From contig NZ_JBKHKJ010000012.1 in NCBI RefSeq assembly GCF_046546515.1, positions 72,798 to 136,797 on the forward strand: a stretch of 64,000 bases of DNA, written 5' to 3'. Shown piece by piece: positions 34,871 through 43,500 of this stretch. The notes under the pieces were generated by a model. That model was not told the DNA's origin and ran no database searches. It saw only the letters and a program-made list of their open reading frames with translations. This DNA comes from Parasediminibacterium sp046546515. Lineage in GTDB: Bacteria; Bacteroidota; Bacteroidia; Chitinophagales; Chitinophagaceae. The stretch's first letter is position 1. Each line of letters opens with the position of its first letter. Position numbers and translations under genes: made by a program.

Positions 34871-34903
34871 AACTTCCCGAAAGTTTTGAACTTTCGGGAA
34901 GTT
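34871..34903. repeat. Palindrome AACTTCCCGAAAGTT, copy 1 (perfect)
   Basis: Two exact 15-base arms reading AACTTCCCGAAAGTT and its complement are separated by TTG. It lies between convergent gene ends (34854 + and 34919 -), where it can act as a bidirectional terminator. Related copies: 37876-37908, 38607-38632 and 47140-47172. Confidence 0.8.
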
Positions 34904-34918
34904 AGCAAAAAATCACCT

Positions 34919-37672
34919 CTATTCCACCACCAGTTTACTATTATAGCTTGCGCCCTTTGTTTGCATTGTTACCGTGTAAGTGCCTGCTGTTAAATGAAGT
35001 ATAGGCAGGGCATAGCTATTGTAAGTGCCGCCCTTCAATTCCTTGGCCAATACTTTTTGCCCCGAAGCATTATATACGGCTATTGATACCGAAGAAACTG
35101 CTTGGTTAAAATGCAGCACGGCATAGTCTTTGGCAGGGTTGGGGTAAATGGATAATGGATAATGGGCAATTGGTAAGTTTACCTCTATTATTTTGCTATA
35201 AGCAAAGCTGCCGTCTTTGTCCTGCATTTTCAGGCGGTAAGCCCCTAGTCCCTGAAGGGGTGCGATATCTATAAAAGCATAACTATTATCCCCGCTTCCC
35301 TTTGCTCGTACACTGCCTATTGGTGCAAATGCTTTGCCATCGCTGCTGCATTCTATAGCAAAAGATTGAGTATTTACTTCGTTGGCGGTTTGCCATTGCA
35401 GGTTTACTGCGTTGTTGCCCACAGTGGCAGCAAACGCAACAAGTTTTAGTGGCGTAGGTATGCCACTGCCATAGTAAGCCCACCATGTGCGACCGCCAGT
35501 GCTTTCTGGCAATTGGGTAGCGATAAAAACCCTTCCAGATGCCTTGTCGGCATACACGCAGTTGATGGGCCTGGGGGCAGCCAAGGCACTGGTGCCAAGC
35601 TCGCTAAATGTGATGCCGTCCCATTTTGCTACATAATAATGCATATCGCTGTTTAGGAAATCGCCTGCGGCATATACATTGTCATTGGCATCAATAGATA
35701 AGCTATAACCATAAAAGGTATAAATGGCAGTTTCGTGGTGAATATCCCCAATCCTTTTCCAGCTGCTGCCGTCCCATTTGGCTATATAACTATTTCCGTT
35801 GCTGTTGGTAAAGCCCCCTATTGCATATAAGTTCCCCTTTGAATCGCATTGTATGCTTTGGATAGGATTGTTAGCGGCAAGGGCATTTAGCCCCCCAAGC
35901 TCGCTCCATTTGCTGCCGTCCCATTCTGCTACATAATAATTTTGATTACTATTGTAAAATGCACCAGCTGCATACACATTCCCATTGGCATCGCTGCATA
36001 TAGTTAAAATTGAACCGTTATCCTTGTCAAGGCCGATGTAACCTCCTAGTATGGTTCTGGTACCCAGTATTGCCCACTGCGCCCCGTCCCATTTTGCCAC
36101 CCCTTGCCTAATAAGGGTATCCTTGAAGTGAAGGCTGTCTTTAAAACCCCCAGCAGCATACATGTTCCCTTTTGCATCCGTGTACATGCATGTGATTGCC
36201 CCGTTTGGCACAGTGCAGTTGGTCCCCGCTACCTCTGCCCAATTAGTGCCGTCCCATTTTATTAAAAAATTATAAGTATTAGACTGGGCATTTTTGTAAC
36301 CAGAGGCATACAAATTGCCTATTGAGTCATTACAAAGGGAATTGATAAAAGTACCCGCTAGTGAATAGCCATTAAAGCTTTTCAACTCTCCCCAGGTGTC
36401 ACCGTCCCATTTTGATATATAGTTTTGTCTTTTGCTATTGGTAAAAGTGCCTGCTGTATAAACATTGCCCTTTGTATCGCTGCTTATTTTATAAATAGGG
36501 GCATTGGCTGTACTGCTGCCTACGCCATCGGCTTCGGCCCAGTTGTTACGATCCCATTTCACTACAATGGAAGAGGAATTATATTTATTAGTTAAATTAA
36601 TATAGACCCTGCCAAATGAATCGGCAGCTATATTAGAAACAATCTCTCCTCCGAGAGAAATGGAATCCAAGTTCCCTATTTTATCCCATGTGACACCGTT
36701 CCACTTGGCTACCCCATTTGCATAATCCAAAACACCTGCTGCATAAACATTACTCTTTACATCTGTGCATATAAAGGGGCTCCCGCCATTGGTTGTATTA
36801 AGGCCACTTAACCCATACCATCTTTTGCCATCCCATTTAGATACATAATACTGCCCACTACTGTCGCTAAAGTGCCCAGAGGCATATACTATACCTTTTA
36901 AGTCGGTACAGTATGCGCTAACAGTGGCATTCTTAAAAAAGCCGCTGCTTATTACGCCCCAACTGCTGCCATCCCATTTCATTACATAGTTTACCCCATT
37001 GCTCCCTAAATAAATATATACGTTGCCCTTTGTATCGCTCCACAGATAATTCAAGCTACTAGCACCAAATAAGTTTGTACCACCAAATTCGCTCCAGCTG
37101 CTCCCATCCCATTTTGCTAAGTAATAAGGGTTGCCTGTGCTTTTATTTAAAAAACTACCCATTACATACACATTACCTTTCGTGTCGGCACATATATTTC
37201 TGATGCCAAGTGTTGTGTCATTTATACGATGGTCACCAAGTTCGCTCCAAGTAGTGCCATCCCATTTTGCTACGCCTATATTTCCACTGCTTGTGGCTAT
37301 AAACAGGTTACCAGCAGTATCAAAACAACTAATCGACCCAGTACTAAAACCAAGCCGCTTACTGGAGCTGTCCCCTACCCTGCTCCAATGATTGCTATCC
37401 CATTTCCCAATGCCAAAAGATGGGTTATCTTGATTAAAATATCCAAAACCATACACATTTCCTTGGTAGTCGCTCGTTAAGCTCTCCACAAACCCACCAT
37501 TGGATGCAAGGCTCTTATCTACCGGGCCAATATGATTCCATTGCGCATGTGCAGGGCTTGCAAAACCCGCATAAAACAAAACAAAGGCAGATAACAATAG
37601 GTTATGTAATGTGCTAACGTTTTTTGCAAACATGAAAAATGAACTTGGTATTTTAAAAAGGACATTTTTCAT
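34919..37672 (-). CDS. Secreted T9SS repeat protein (AKWDG/SELGG repeats)
   Basis: 917 aa. N-terminal export signal up to about residue 45 (LLLSAFVLFYAGFASPAHAQW). Residues about 45-760 are some fourteen imperfect ~50-residue repeats with the pattern GNVYAAGxFxN...YxAKWDGSSWSELGG, likely a beta-propeller. A fibronectin/Ig-like stretch (FAATVGNNAVNLQWQTANEVNTQSFAIE) precedes the C-terminal T9SS type A sorting domain from about residue 845 (LSIYPNPAKDYAVLHF...TYTVTMQTKG), which directs outer-membrane passage and surface attachment or release. Role unknown; adhesion or glycan binding are possibilities. Related to the 2178-aa protein at 40509. Confidence 0.85.
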   Translation of the reverse strand: MKNVLFKIPSSFFMFAKNVSTLHNLLLSAFVLFYAGFASPAHAQWNHIGPVDKSLASNGGFVESLTSDYQGNVYGFGYFNQDNPSFGIGKWDSNHWSRVGDSSSKRLGFSTGSISCFDTAGNLFIATSSGNIGVAKWDGTTWSELGDHRINDTTLGIRNICADTKGNVYVMGSFLNKSTGNPYYLAKWDGSSWSEFGGTNLFGASSLNYLWSDTKGNVYIYLGSNGVNYVMKWDGSSWGVISSGFFKNATVSAYCTDLKGIVYASGHFSDSSGQYYVSKWDGKRWYGLSGLNTTNGGSPFICTDVKSNVYAAGVLDYANGVAKWNGVTWDKIGNLDSISLGGEIVSNIAADSFGRVYINLTNKYNSSSIVVKWDRNNWAEADGVGSSTANAPIYKISSDTKGNVYTAGTFTNSKRQNYISKWDGDTWGELKSFNGYSLAGTFINSLCNDSIGNLYASGYKNAQSNTYNFLIKWDGTNWAEVAGTNCTVPNGAITCMYTDAKGNMYAAGGFKDSLHFKDTLIRQGVAKWDGAQWAILGTRTILGGYIGLDKDNGSILTICSDANGNVYAAGAFYNSNQNYYVAEWDGSKWSELGGLNALAANNPIQSIQCDSKGNLYAIGGFTNSNGNSYIAKWDGSSWKRIGDIHHETAIYTFYGYSLSIDANDNVYAAGDFLNSDMHYYVAKWDGITFSELGTSALAAPRPINCVYADKASGRVFIATQLPESTGGRTWWAYYGSGIPTPLKLVAFAATVGNNAVNLQWQTANEVNTQSFAIECSSDGKAFAPIGSVRAKGSGDNSYAFIDIAPLQGLGAYRLKMQDKDGSFAYSKIIEVNLPIAHYPLSIYPNPAKDYAVLHFNQAVSSVSIAVYNASGQKVLAKELKGGTYNSYALPILHLTAGTYTVTMQTKGASYNSKLVVE

Positions 37673-37875
37673 GTTAGTGATAATTTAAAAGTATGTATGT
37701 GTTTTTTTAATGATTGCTTTTACTTGCTGATAAAACTCGCTTCTAGGTGGTCAAAACTAACGCTTATTAGAGGTAAGTGTTGTTTCCTGCATTTGCAAGG
37801 AATTGTGCTTAGTGGTAAATCGAGCAAAAACAAAGCCAAAATTGCTTTTTATGTGGTTGAATAAGTAGTAAGTTC

Positions 37876-37908
37876 AACTTCCCGAAAGTTTTGAACTTTA
37901 AGGAAGTT
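37876..37908. repeat. Palindrome AACTTCCCGAAAGTT, copy 2 (two mismatches)
   Basis: Same arms and TTG loop as copy 1, with CG changed to AA in the right arm. It is directly after the stop of the first LuxR-type gene (minus strand), consistent with a terminator. Confidence 0.7.
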
Positions 37909-37913
37909 AGCAC

Positions 37914-38582
37914 TTATATCAAATCGAAAGCCTGTGCAAACTGGCACAGTTCATAGTAATCAGTAGCATTTAATTTTCGCCGGATATTTTTTCGGTGCGT
38001 TTCCACTGTGCCAAGGGCTAGGAAGAGTTCTGCGGCTGTTTCTGCTGAGCTTTTGCCCAACGCCATTAGTGTCAATACCAAGCGTTCCCGTTTGCTTAGT
38101 TGAGAAAACAGGTGTATATTTTTACGGCGGAAATTGTTTTCTTGTAAAATGCGTTCCACTTTTGTTGTAATTTGCTGCATGGGATCCACCTTAAATACCA
38201 TATTGATGGTTAGTAGGGGAAGCCCGTCATCATCGCGCATCAATATTTTCATAGTGCCGATGTGCCAAGTCCAATCTTGGCTGCCGTTTATTTTTACCTG
38301 TTGGAAAAAGGTAATGTTTTCATCCGTATTACTATCTATCATTTTATGTAGTTTTGGTTCATATTCCTTTGCATCTTCCAGGTTGAAATATTTTTCTGTG
38401 TATTCCCACAAGGTATAGTTACGGAACGTTTCTAAGGTAATGCCTAGCTGGGCCAGCCCGCTGGGCGACATATACTCCAAGCTAAAGCCTGGCATGCGGT
38501 GTATGATAATAACGCCCGGCAGCAAGTTTGCCACCTCATTTATTTGTTCAATCCTGTCTTTTATTTTTTGTTCAATATCCAT
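37914..38582 (-). CDS. LuxR-type transcriptional regulator 1 with PAS-like sensor
   Basis: 222 aa. An N-terminal PAS-like ligand domain (GVIIIHRMPGFSLEYMSPSGLAQLGIT, then DWTWHIGTMKILMRDDDGLPLLTINMV) is followed by a LuxR helix-turn-helix near the C-terminus: LSKRERLVLTLMALGKSSAETAAELFLALGTVETHRKNIRRKLN. No receiver Asp domain, so it is probably controlled by ligand or protein contact. Downstream of a nearly identical paralogue; the pair stands between the two T9SS genes. Confidence 0.9.
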   Translation of the reverse strand: MDIEQKIKDRIEQINEVANLLPGVIIIHRMPGFSLEYMSPSGLAQLGITLETFRNYTLWEYTEKYFNLEDAKEYEPKLHKMIDSNTDENITFFQQVKINGSQDWTWHIGTMKILMRDDDGLPLLTINMVFKVDPMQQITTKVERILQENNFRRKNIHLFSQLSKRERLVLTLMALGKSSAETAAELFLALGTVETHRKNIRRKLNATDYYELCQFAQAFDLI

Positions 38583-38606
38583 TTTGGGTAGTTTTATAAA
38601 TAGTTC

Positions 38607-38632
38607 TAAGTTTTGAACTTTCGGAAAGTTGG
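38607..38632. repeat. Palindrome AACTTCCCGAAAGTT, copy 3 (decayed)
   Basis: AAGTTTTGAACTTTCGGAAAGTT keeps the loop and right arm while the left arm is mostly lost. It is located between the two LuxR-type genes, right after the stop of the second. Confidence 0.55.
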
Positions 38633-38635
38633 CAT

Positions 38636-39319
38636 CTAAATCAAATCAAAAGCCCTTGCAAACTGGCTCAGTTCGTAATAATCGCTGGTATCCAATTTCC
38701 TCCTAATATTTTTTCGGTGCGTTTCCACGGTGCCAAGGGCAAGGAAGAGTTCTGCGGCTGTTTCCGCCGAGCTTTTTCCCAATGCCATCAGCTTTAGTAT
38801 GTCGCATTCCCGCTTGCTAAGGCTGGAAAACAGGTGGAAATTCTTCCGCAAAAAATTATTTTCGGTTAATAGTCTAGCAGCTTTGGCCGTCATGTGGTGC
38901 ATGGCATCTATAGGCAAAGCCAGCGTGATGGTTAACAAGGGCTTACCTGTACCATCGTGTGCCAGTATTTTAGTACTAGACATATACCAGTTAAAATCTT
39001 CGTGAATACGAAAACGCACTTGTTGGAAATAAGTGCAAAAATCGTCATCATCATTTCGTTCAAGCAGCCCTAATATTTTAGGGGTTGCTTCATCGGTGTC
39101 TTCGCTATTAAAATAACGCCCAAAATATTCGGCAGACGTTATGCTGGTGATTTCTTCTAGGGTTACCCCTAAATGTACCAACCCCCGCTTGCACATCCAC
39201 GCTACCGACCAGTCCCTCAGGTCGTGGATGATGGAAACGCCCGGTAGCTTATCGGCAACTACATCAATCTCGGCAATACTTCTGGCTATTATGCTTTCAA
39301 TTCCGGTTTCAGTCATCAT
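38636..39319 (-). CDS. LuxR-type transcriptional regulator 2 with PAS-like sensor
   Basis: 227 aa, paralogue of the preceding regulator: same layout, PAS-like half (GVSIIHDLRDWSVAWMCKRGLVHLGVT, DFNWYMSSTKILAHDGTGKPLLTITLA) and an almost identical recognition region (KSSAETAAELFLALGTVETHRKNIRRKLD). Two adjacent ATGs at 39319 and 39316 are equivalent choices. Divergent from the lipoprotein gene at 39470, whose upstream hairpin is a candidate target for one of the two. Confidence 0.9.
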   Translation of the reverse strand: MMTETGIESIIARSIAEIDVVADKLPGVSIIHDLRDWSVAWMCKRGLVHLGVTLEEITSITSAEYFGRYFNSEDTDEATPKILGLLERNDDDDFCTYFQQVRFRIHEDFNWYMSSTKILAHDGTGKPLLTITLALPIDAMHHMTAKAARLLTENNFLRKNFHLFSSLSKRECDILKLMALGKSSAETAAELFLALGTVETHRKNIRRKLDTSDYYELSQFARAFDLI

Positions 39320-39377
39320 AAATCAGTTTGGTGGCTAAATTATATATTTAATTTGAAAAATATTTTAGATTTATTAT

Positions 39378-39405
39378 AAAAATACCCGTAACCGGGTATT
39401 TTTTT
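39378..39405. promoter_or_regulatory. Hairpin AAAAATACCCG/CGGGTATTTTT, copy 1, upstream of the lipoprotein gene
   Basis: Left arm 39378-39388 and right arm 39393-39403 pair perfectly around loop TAAC, followed by T's. It belongs to a ~60-base block (about 39364-39423) repeated at about 40353-40414 before the 2178-aa gene. Because it lies in a promoter region and not after a gene, an operator or 5'-leader attenuator is more likely than a plain terminator. Confidence 0.6.
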
Positions 39406-39469
39406 CAACTTTTTTTGTATGTTATTTGCATGGTAAATATAATTAACATTTAAAACTAAAAAACAACGA

Positions 39470-39943
39470 ATGAGAACAAGACGAAACACCGTTTTTATGG
39501 CCATGGCATTGGCTACAACAGGTTTTTTCGCCTGCTCCAAAGACTCTACACCGGGCACATCAGGCCCAAGCGTAAACCAAGCAACTTTTGATGGCAGCAC
39601 AGTTGATTTCTCGACTGTTACAACTGGCACGTTATCTAGCAAAAACCTAGTTTTTTATGGCGTCAGTGGTGTGCAAGGCACTACCTCGCTTAGCTTAGGA
39701 TTGGCATCGTTGAAAGCCTTGAAAACAGGCACTTATTCTAGTGCCGACACTACGCTTAGCAGTTTTTATATTTATAGCCGTATCAATGGCAAAAAATACA
39801 GCAGCCACTACAGCGACAACAATACCATCACGCTAACTGCCATCGACTCTGCTTCGGCTTCTTTTGCAGGCAGCTATAGTGCTAAATTGTATGCTGACAG
39901 CAGCAACGTTGCTAAAACCATTACAGGTACATTTAAAAAATAA
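39470..39943 (+). CDS. Small lipoprotein of unknown function
   Basis: 157 aa. MRTRRNTVFMAMALATTGFFACSKDS is a lipoprotein signal with lipid-attachment Cys22. The mature part is Ser/Thr-rich with two beta-rich segments (NLVFYGVSGVQGTTSLSLGLASLK, KKYSSHYSDNNTITLTAIDSASASFAGSYSAKL). Divergent from LuxR-type regulator 2 and preceded by the conserved hairpin block; a rho-independent terminator follows. No family recognised. Confidence 0.75.
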   Translation: MRTRRNTVFMAMALATTGFFACSKDSTPGTSGPSVNQATFDGSTVDFSTVTTGTLSSKNLVFYGVSGVQGTTSLSLGLASLKALKTGTYSSADTTLSSFYIYSRINGKKYSSHYSDNNTITLTAIDSASASFAGSYSAKLYADSSNVAKTITGTFKK

Positions 39944-39973
39944 AAGGCAGTCGCAATCTAAATTACAAGAAAA

Positions 39974-39997
39974 CCCCGCTTGTAGCGGGGCTTTTTT
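39974..39997 (+). terminator. Rho-independent terminator of the lipoprotein gene
   Basis: CCCCGCT (39974-39980) and AGCGGGG (39984-39990) form a stem with loop TGT, followed by CTTTTTT. Confidence 0.85.
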
Positions 39998-40116
39998 CTT
40001 TATAGAGTAAAGCAAAAAGTCTTACCATTCTTTTGCAGAAAATACAAAAAAGAGGCTGGCAATCTAATGCTAATCCTCTTTTTTATGTATTTAATGAATC
40101 ATTCGTCAAAATATTT

Positions 40117-40253
40117 TGCTTGCATCACTTGTAATAATTTTTTTGCAATAAAATAAAATATTGCAATATTTTTATTACAACCTTGCAATAAAAATTTACG
40201 AATAAATACAATTATTACAAAAAAATTATTACAACTTGATTAAGGTGCAAGCA
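40117..40253. repeat. Inverted-repeat-bounded array of TTGCAATAA / TTATTACAA words
   Basis: Outer arms TGCTTGCA (40117-40124) and TGCAAGCA (40246-40253), and inner exact 16-base arms TTGTAATAATTTTTTT (40129-40144) with its complement (40219-40234). Between them several direct and reversed words occur (TTGCAATAA, TTGCAATA, TTATTACAA, TTGCAATAA, TTACGAATAA, ATTATTACAA). No ORF. This occupies most of the 565-base gap before the 2178-aa gene together with the hairpin at 40367. Confidence 0.65.
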
Positions 40254-40366
40254 TTGCTAAAAAATATTGGCACTTGGGAATAGGATAATTCTGACGCATT
40301 GCCTTGCCATTAATTAGGTTAGGCCTTTAACTAAAACTGCATTTTCAAAACACTTTAAATTTATTC

Positions 40367-40396
40367 AAAAAATACCCATAACCGGGTATTTTTTTT
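40367..40396. promoter_or_regulatory. Hairpin AAAAAATACCC/GGGTATTTTTT, copy 2, upstream of the 2178-aa gene
   Basis: Arms 40367-40377 and 40384-40394 around loop ATAACC, then T's. The block continues with AACTTTTTTTTGTAT as in copy 1 (39406-39420). Same interpretation: shared operator or leader hairpin for the two plus-strand genes. Confidence 0.6.
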
Positions 40397-40508
40397 AACT
40401 TTTTTTTGTATTGTTTTGTAGCGAAAAATATTAAGCACTGAAACAAAGAAATAAAACAGGTTTTAATTTTTTCAAATACTTTTTTAATCAAACCACAAAA
40501 CTCATTTT

Positions 40509-43500
40509 ATGACCAATTTATTATTGCCCCGCTCGCTAAAATCGGCAGCGTTGGTTGCTATTTTCTATTTTTTGTTAATGTTTGGTTCAACAAAAACCCA
40601 AGCACAATGGACCGAACTGGGCGGCACGAATACTTCTACTTTTAATAATAACATTTGGGGGCGTATTACTACCGATGCCAACGGCAATGTGTATGCGGCG
40701 GGCTTATTTACCAACGCAAATGGCAAATACTATGTAGCCAAATGGAATGGTAGTGCTTGGAGTGAATTAGGCGGCACGAATGCTTCTACTTTTAATAACC
40801 CTATATACAGTATTGTCACCGATGGAAACGGGAATGTATATGCTGGGGGGTTATTTACTAATGCAAATGGCAAATACTATGTAGCCAAATGGAATGGAAG
40901 TGCTTGGAGTGAGCTGGGTGGTGCAAATGCTTCTACTTTTAATAGTACTATTTACAGTCTTGCTGCTGATGGCAATAGTAATATATATGCTGGCGGAGAT
41001 TTTCGCAACGGAAGTAGTAAATCTTATATAGCCAAATGGAACGGTAGCAGTTGGAGTGAACTGGGCGGTACAAATACTTCTACTTTTAATAATATTACTT
41101 ACAGTATCGCCACTGATGGCAACAGCAATGTTTATGCCGGAGGCAGTTTTCGGAACGGCAGTAGCAAATATTATGTAGCCAAATGGAACGGTAATGCATG
41201 GAGTGAACTTGGCGGCACGAATGCCTCTACTTTTAATAATGTTATTTGGAGCATTGCCACCGATGCAAGCGGTAATGTATATGCTGGTGGCGCGTTTACC
41301 AACGGGAACCTCAAGAACTATATGGCCAAATGGAATGGAAGCAGTTGGAGTGAAGTAGGTGGCACAAATAATTCTACTTTTAATAGCGGCGTTATTTGGA
41401 GTATTGCCACAGATGGTAGTGGTAATATATATATTGGGGGAGATTTGCAGAATGGCAGTAATAAGTATTATGTAGCCAAATGGGACGGAAGTGCCTGGAG
41501 TGAATTAGGCGGCACAAACACTTCTAAATTTAATAGTTATATCAAAAACATTGCCACCGATGCCAACGGGAATGTATACGCTGGGGGCGATTTTAAAAAT
41601 ACAAATGGCAAGTATTATATAGCCAAATACGCTGCCCCCACTAGTCCTACAATTGTCTCCTTCACTCCAACGACAGCCGGCACTGGCACAACCGTAACGA
41701 TAACAGGCGCAAACTTTACAGGTGCAACGACCGTTAGTTTTGGCGGCACTGGAGCCACTTCTTTTACAGTTGTTAATGCCACAACTATTACAGCATTAGT
41801 AGGAAGTGGGGCAAGTGGCAGTGTAAGTGTTACTACTGGTGGCGGCACAGCAACCAAAACTGGGTTTACTTATATAGCAGCACCAACTATTACTTCCTTC
41901 ACCCCAACAATAGCCAGCACAGGAACAACAGTAACCCTAACAGGTACTAATTTTACTGGAGCAACGGCGGTAAGTTTTGGGGGTACGGCAGCTACATCTT
42001 TTACAGTTGCTAATGCTACAACTATTACGGCTGTAGTAGGTAGTGGTGCAAGTGGTAGCGTAAGTGTAACTACTGGTGGTGGAACGGCAACCAAAACTGG
42101 TTTTAATTTTAGTAATCTTCCTAGTATTAGCTACCTAGGTGGTGCAAAAAACTATATAGTAGGTACAAGTATTACGGCACTTACTCCTACCAATACTGGC
42201 GCAGCAGTATTGCCATTGGTTTCAACTTTAGCAGGTAGTGGTACACAAGGTGCTACAGATGCCACAGGCATTGGAGCGAGTTTTAAATATCCTGTTGGCG
42301 TAGCTACAGATGCTGCTGGCAATATATATGTGGGTGATAACAACAATAATAAGATACGCAAAGTTAGCCCAGCTGGCGTGGTAAGTACTTTTGCAGGCAG
42401 CGGTGCGCAAGGTGCAGTTGATGGAAATGGTATTTTAGCGAGCTTCTTTAACCCTAATGGGGTAGCAGTAGATGCTGTTGGGTATGTTTATGTGGCAGAT
42501 GGTGGGAGCAATAAAATACGCAAGATAAGCCCAGCTGGCGTAGTAAGTACACTGGCGGGTAGCGGTGCACAGGGTGCTGCCGACGGTAGTGGTAGTACTG
42601 CCAGTTTTTATAATCCAGATGGGGTTGCAGTAGATGCGGCAGGCAATGTATATGTAGCAGATTGGGGCAATAATAAGATACGCAAGATAACACCGGCAGG
42701 CATAGTAAGTACCTTGGCAGGCAACGGTACGCAGGGTGGTGTGGATGGAAATGGTAGTGTTGCAAGTTTTAGCCATCCTTATAACTTAGCGTTGGATGCT
42801 GCTGGCTATGTGTATGTTGCAGATTTTTACAATAATAAAATAAGGAAGGTAAGCCCAGCAGGCGTAGTAACTACTTTGGCGGGCAGTGGCACGCAAGGTG
42901 CTGCTGATGGCACAGGTAATGCGGCAACATTTTATAATCCTGCTGGAGTAGTGGTAGATAATGCTGGGAATGTGTACGTTACTGATCAGTTAAATCAAAA
43001 AATACGCAAGGTTACAGCAGCAGGTGTAGTAACTACTTTGGCAGGCAATGGTGCACAAGGTGCTACAGATGGTGCAGGGAGCGTGGCAAGTTTCTGGGGT
43101 TCTAATGGCATAGCCTTAGATGCAACAGGCAATTTATACATAGGGGATACTTATAATCATAAGATACGGAAAGTGGGTCTTGGCTATTCAATAAGCCCAC
43201 TACTTCCCGCAGGCTTGGTGTTTGATGGTGCTACTGGCACCATAAGTGGCACGCCAACACTGGCAACTGCTGCTACAACTTATACCATTACAGCCAGTAA
43301 TGCAAGTGGTAGTGGCACTACTACGGTGAGTATAGCGACTATTGGTGTACCTACCATTACTTCTTTTGCTCCAACAACAGGCAATACAGGCTCTACCATA
43401 ACTATAAAAGGTACAGCTTTCACAGGGGCATCAGCGGTGAGTTTTGGTAGTGCCGCAGCAAGCAGTTACACCGTGGTAAACGATAGCACCATTACAGCAG

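Noticed and set aside
39378..39405. Simple rho-independent terminator for the TACCC-GGGTA hairpins
   Set aside because: The first copy lies between divergent gene starts and the second after a separate terminator and close to the next gene; a leader or operator role fits better, though termination within a leader is not excluded.
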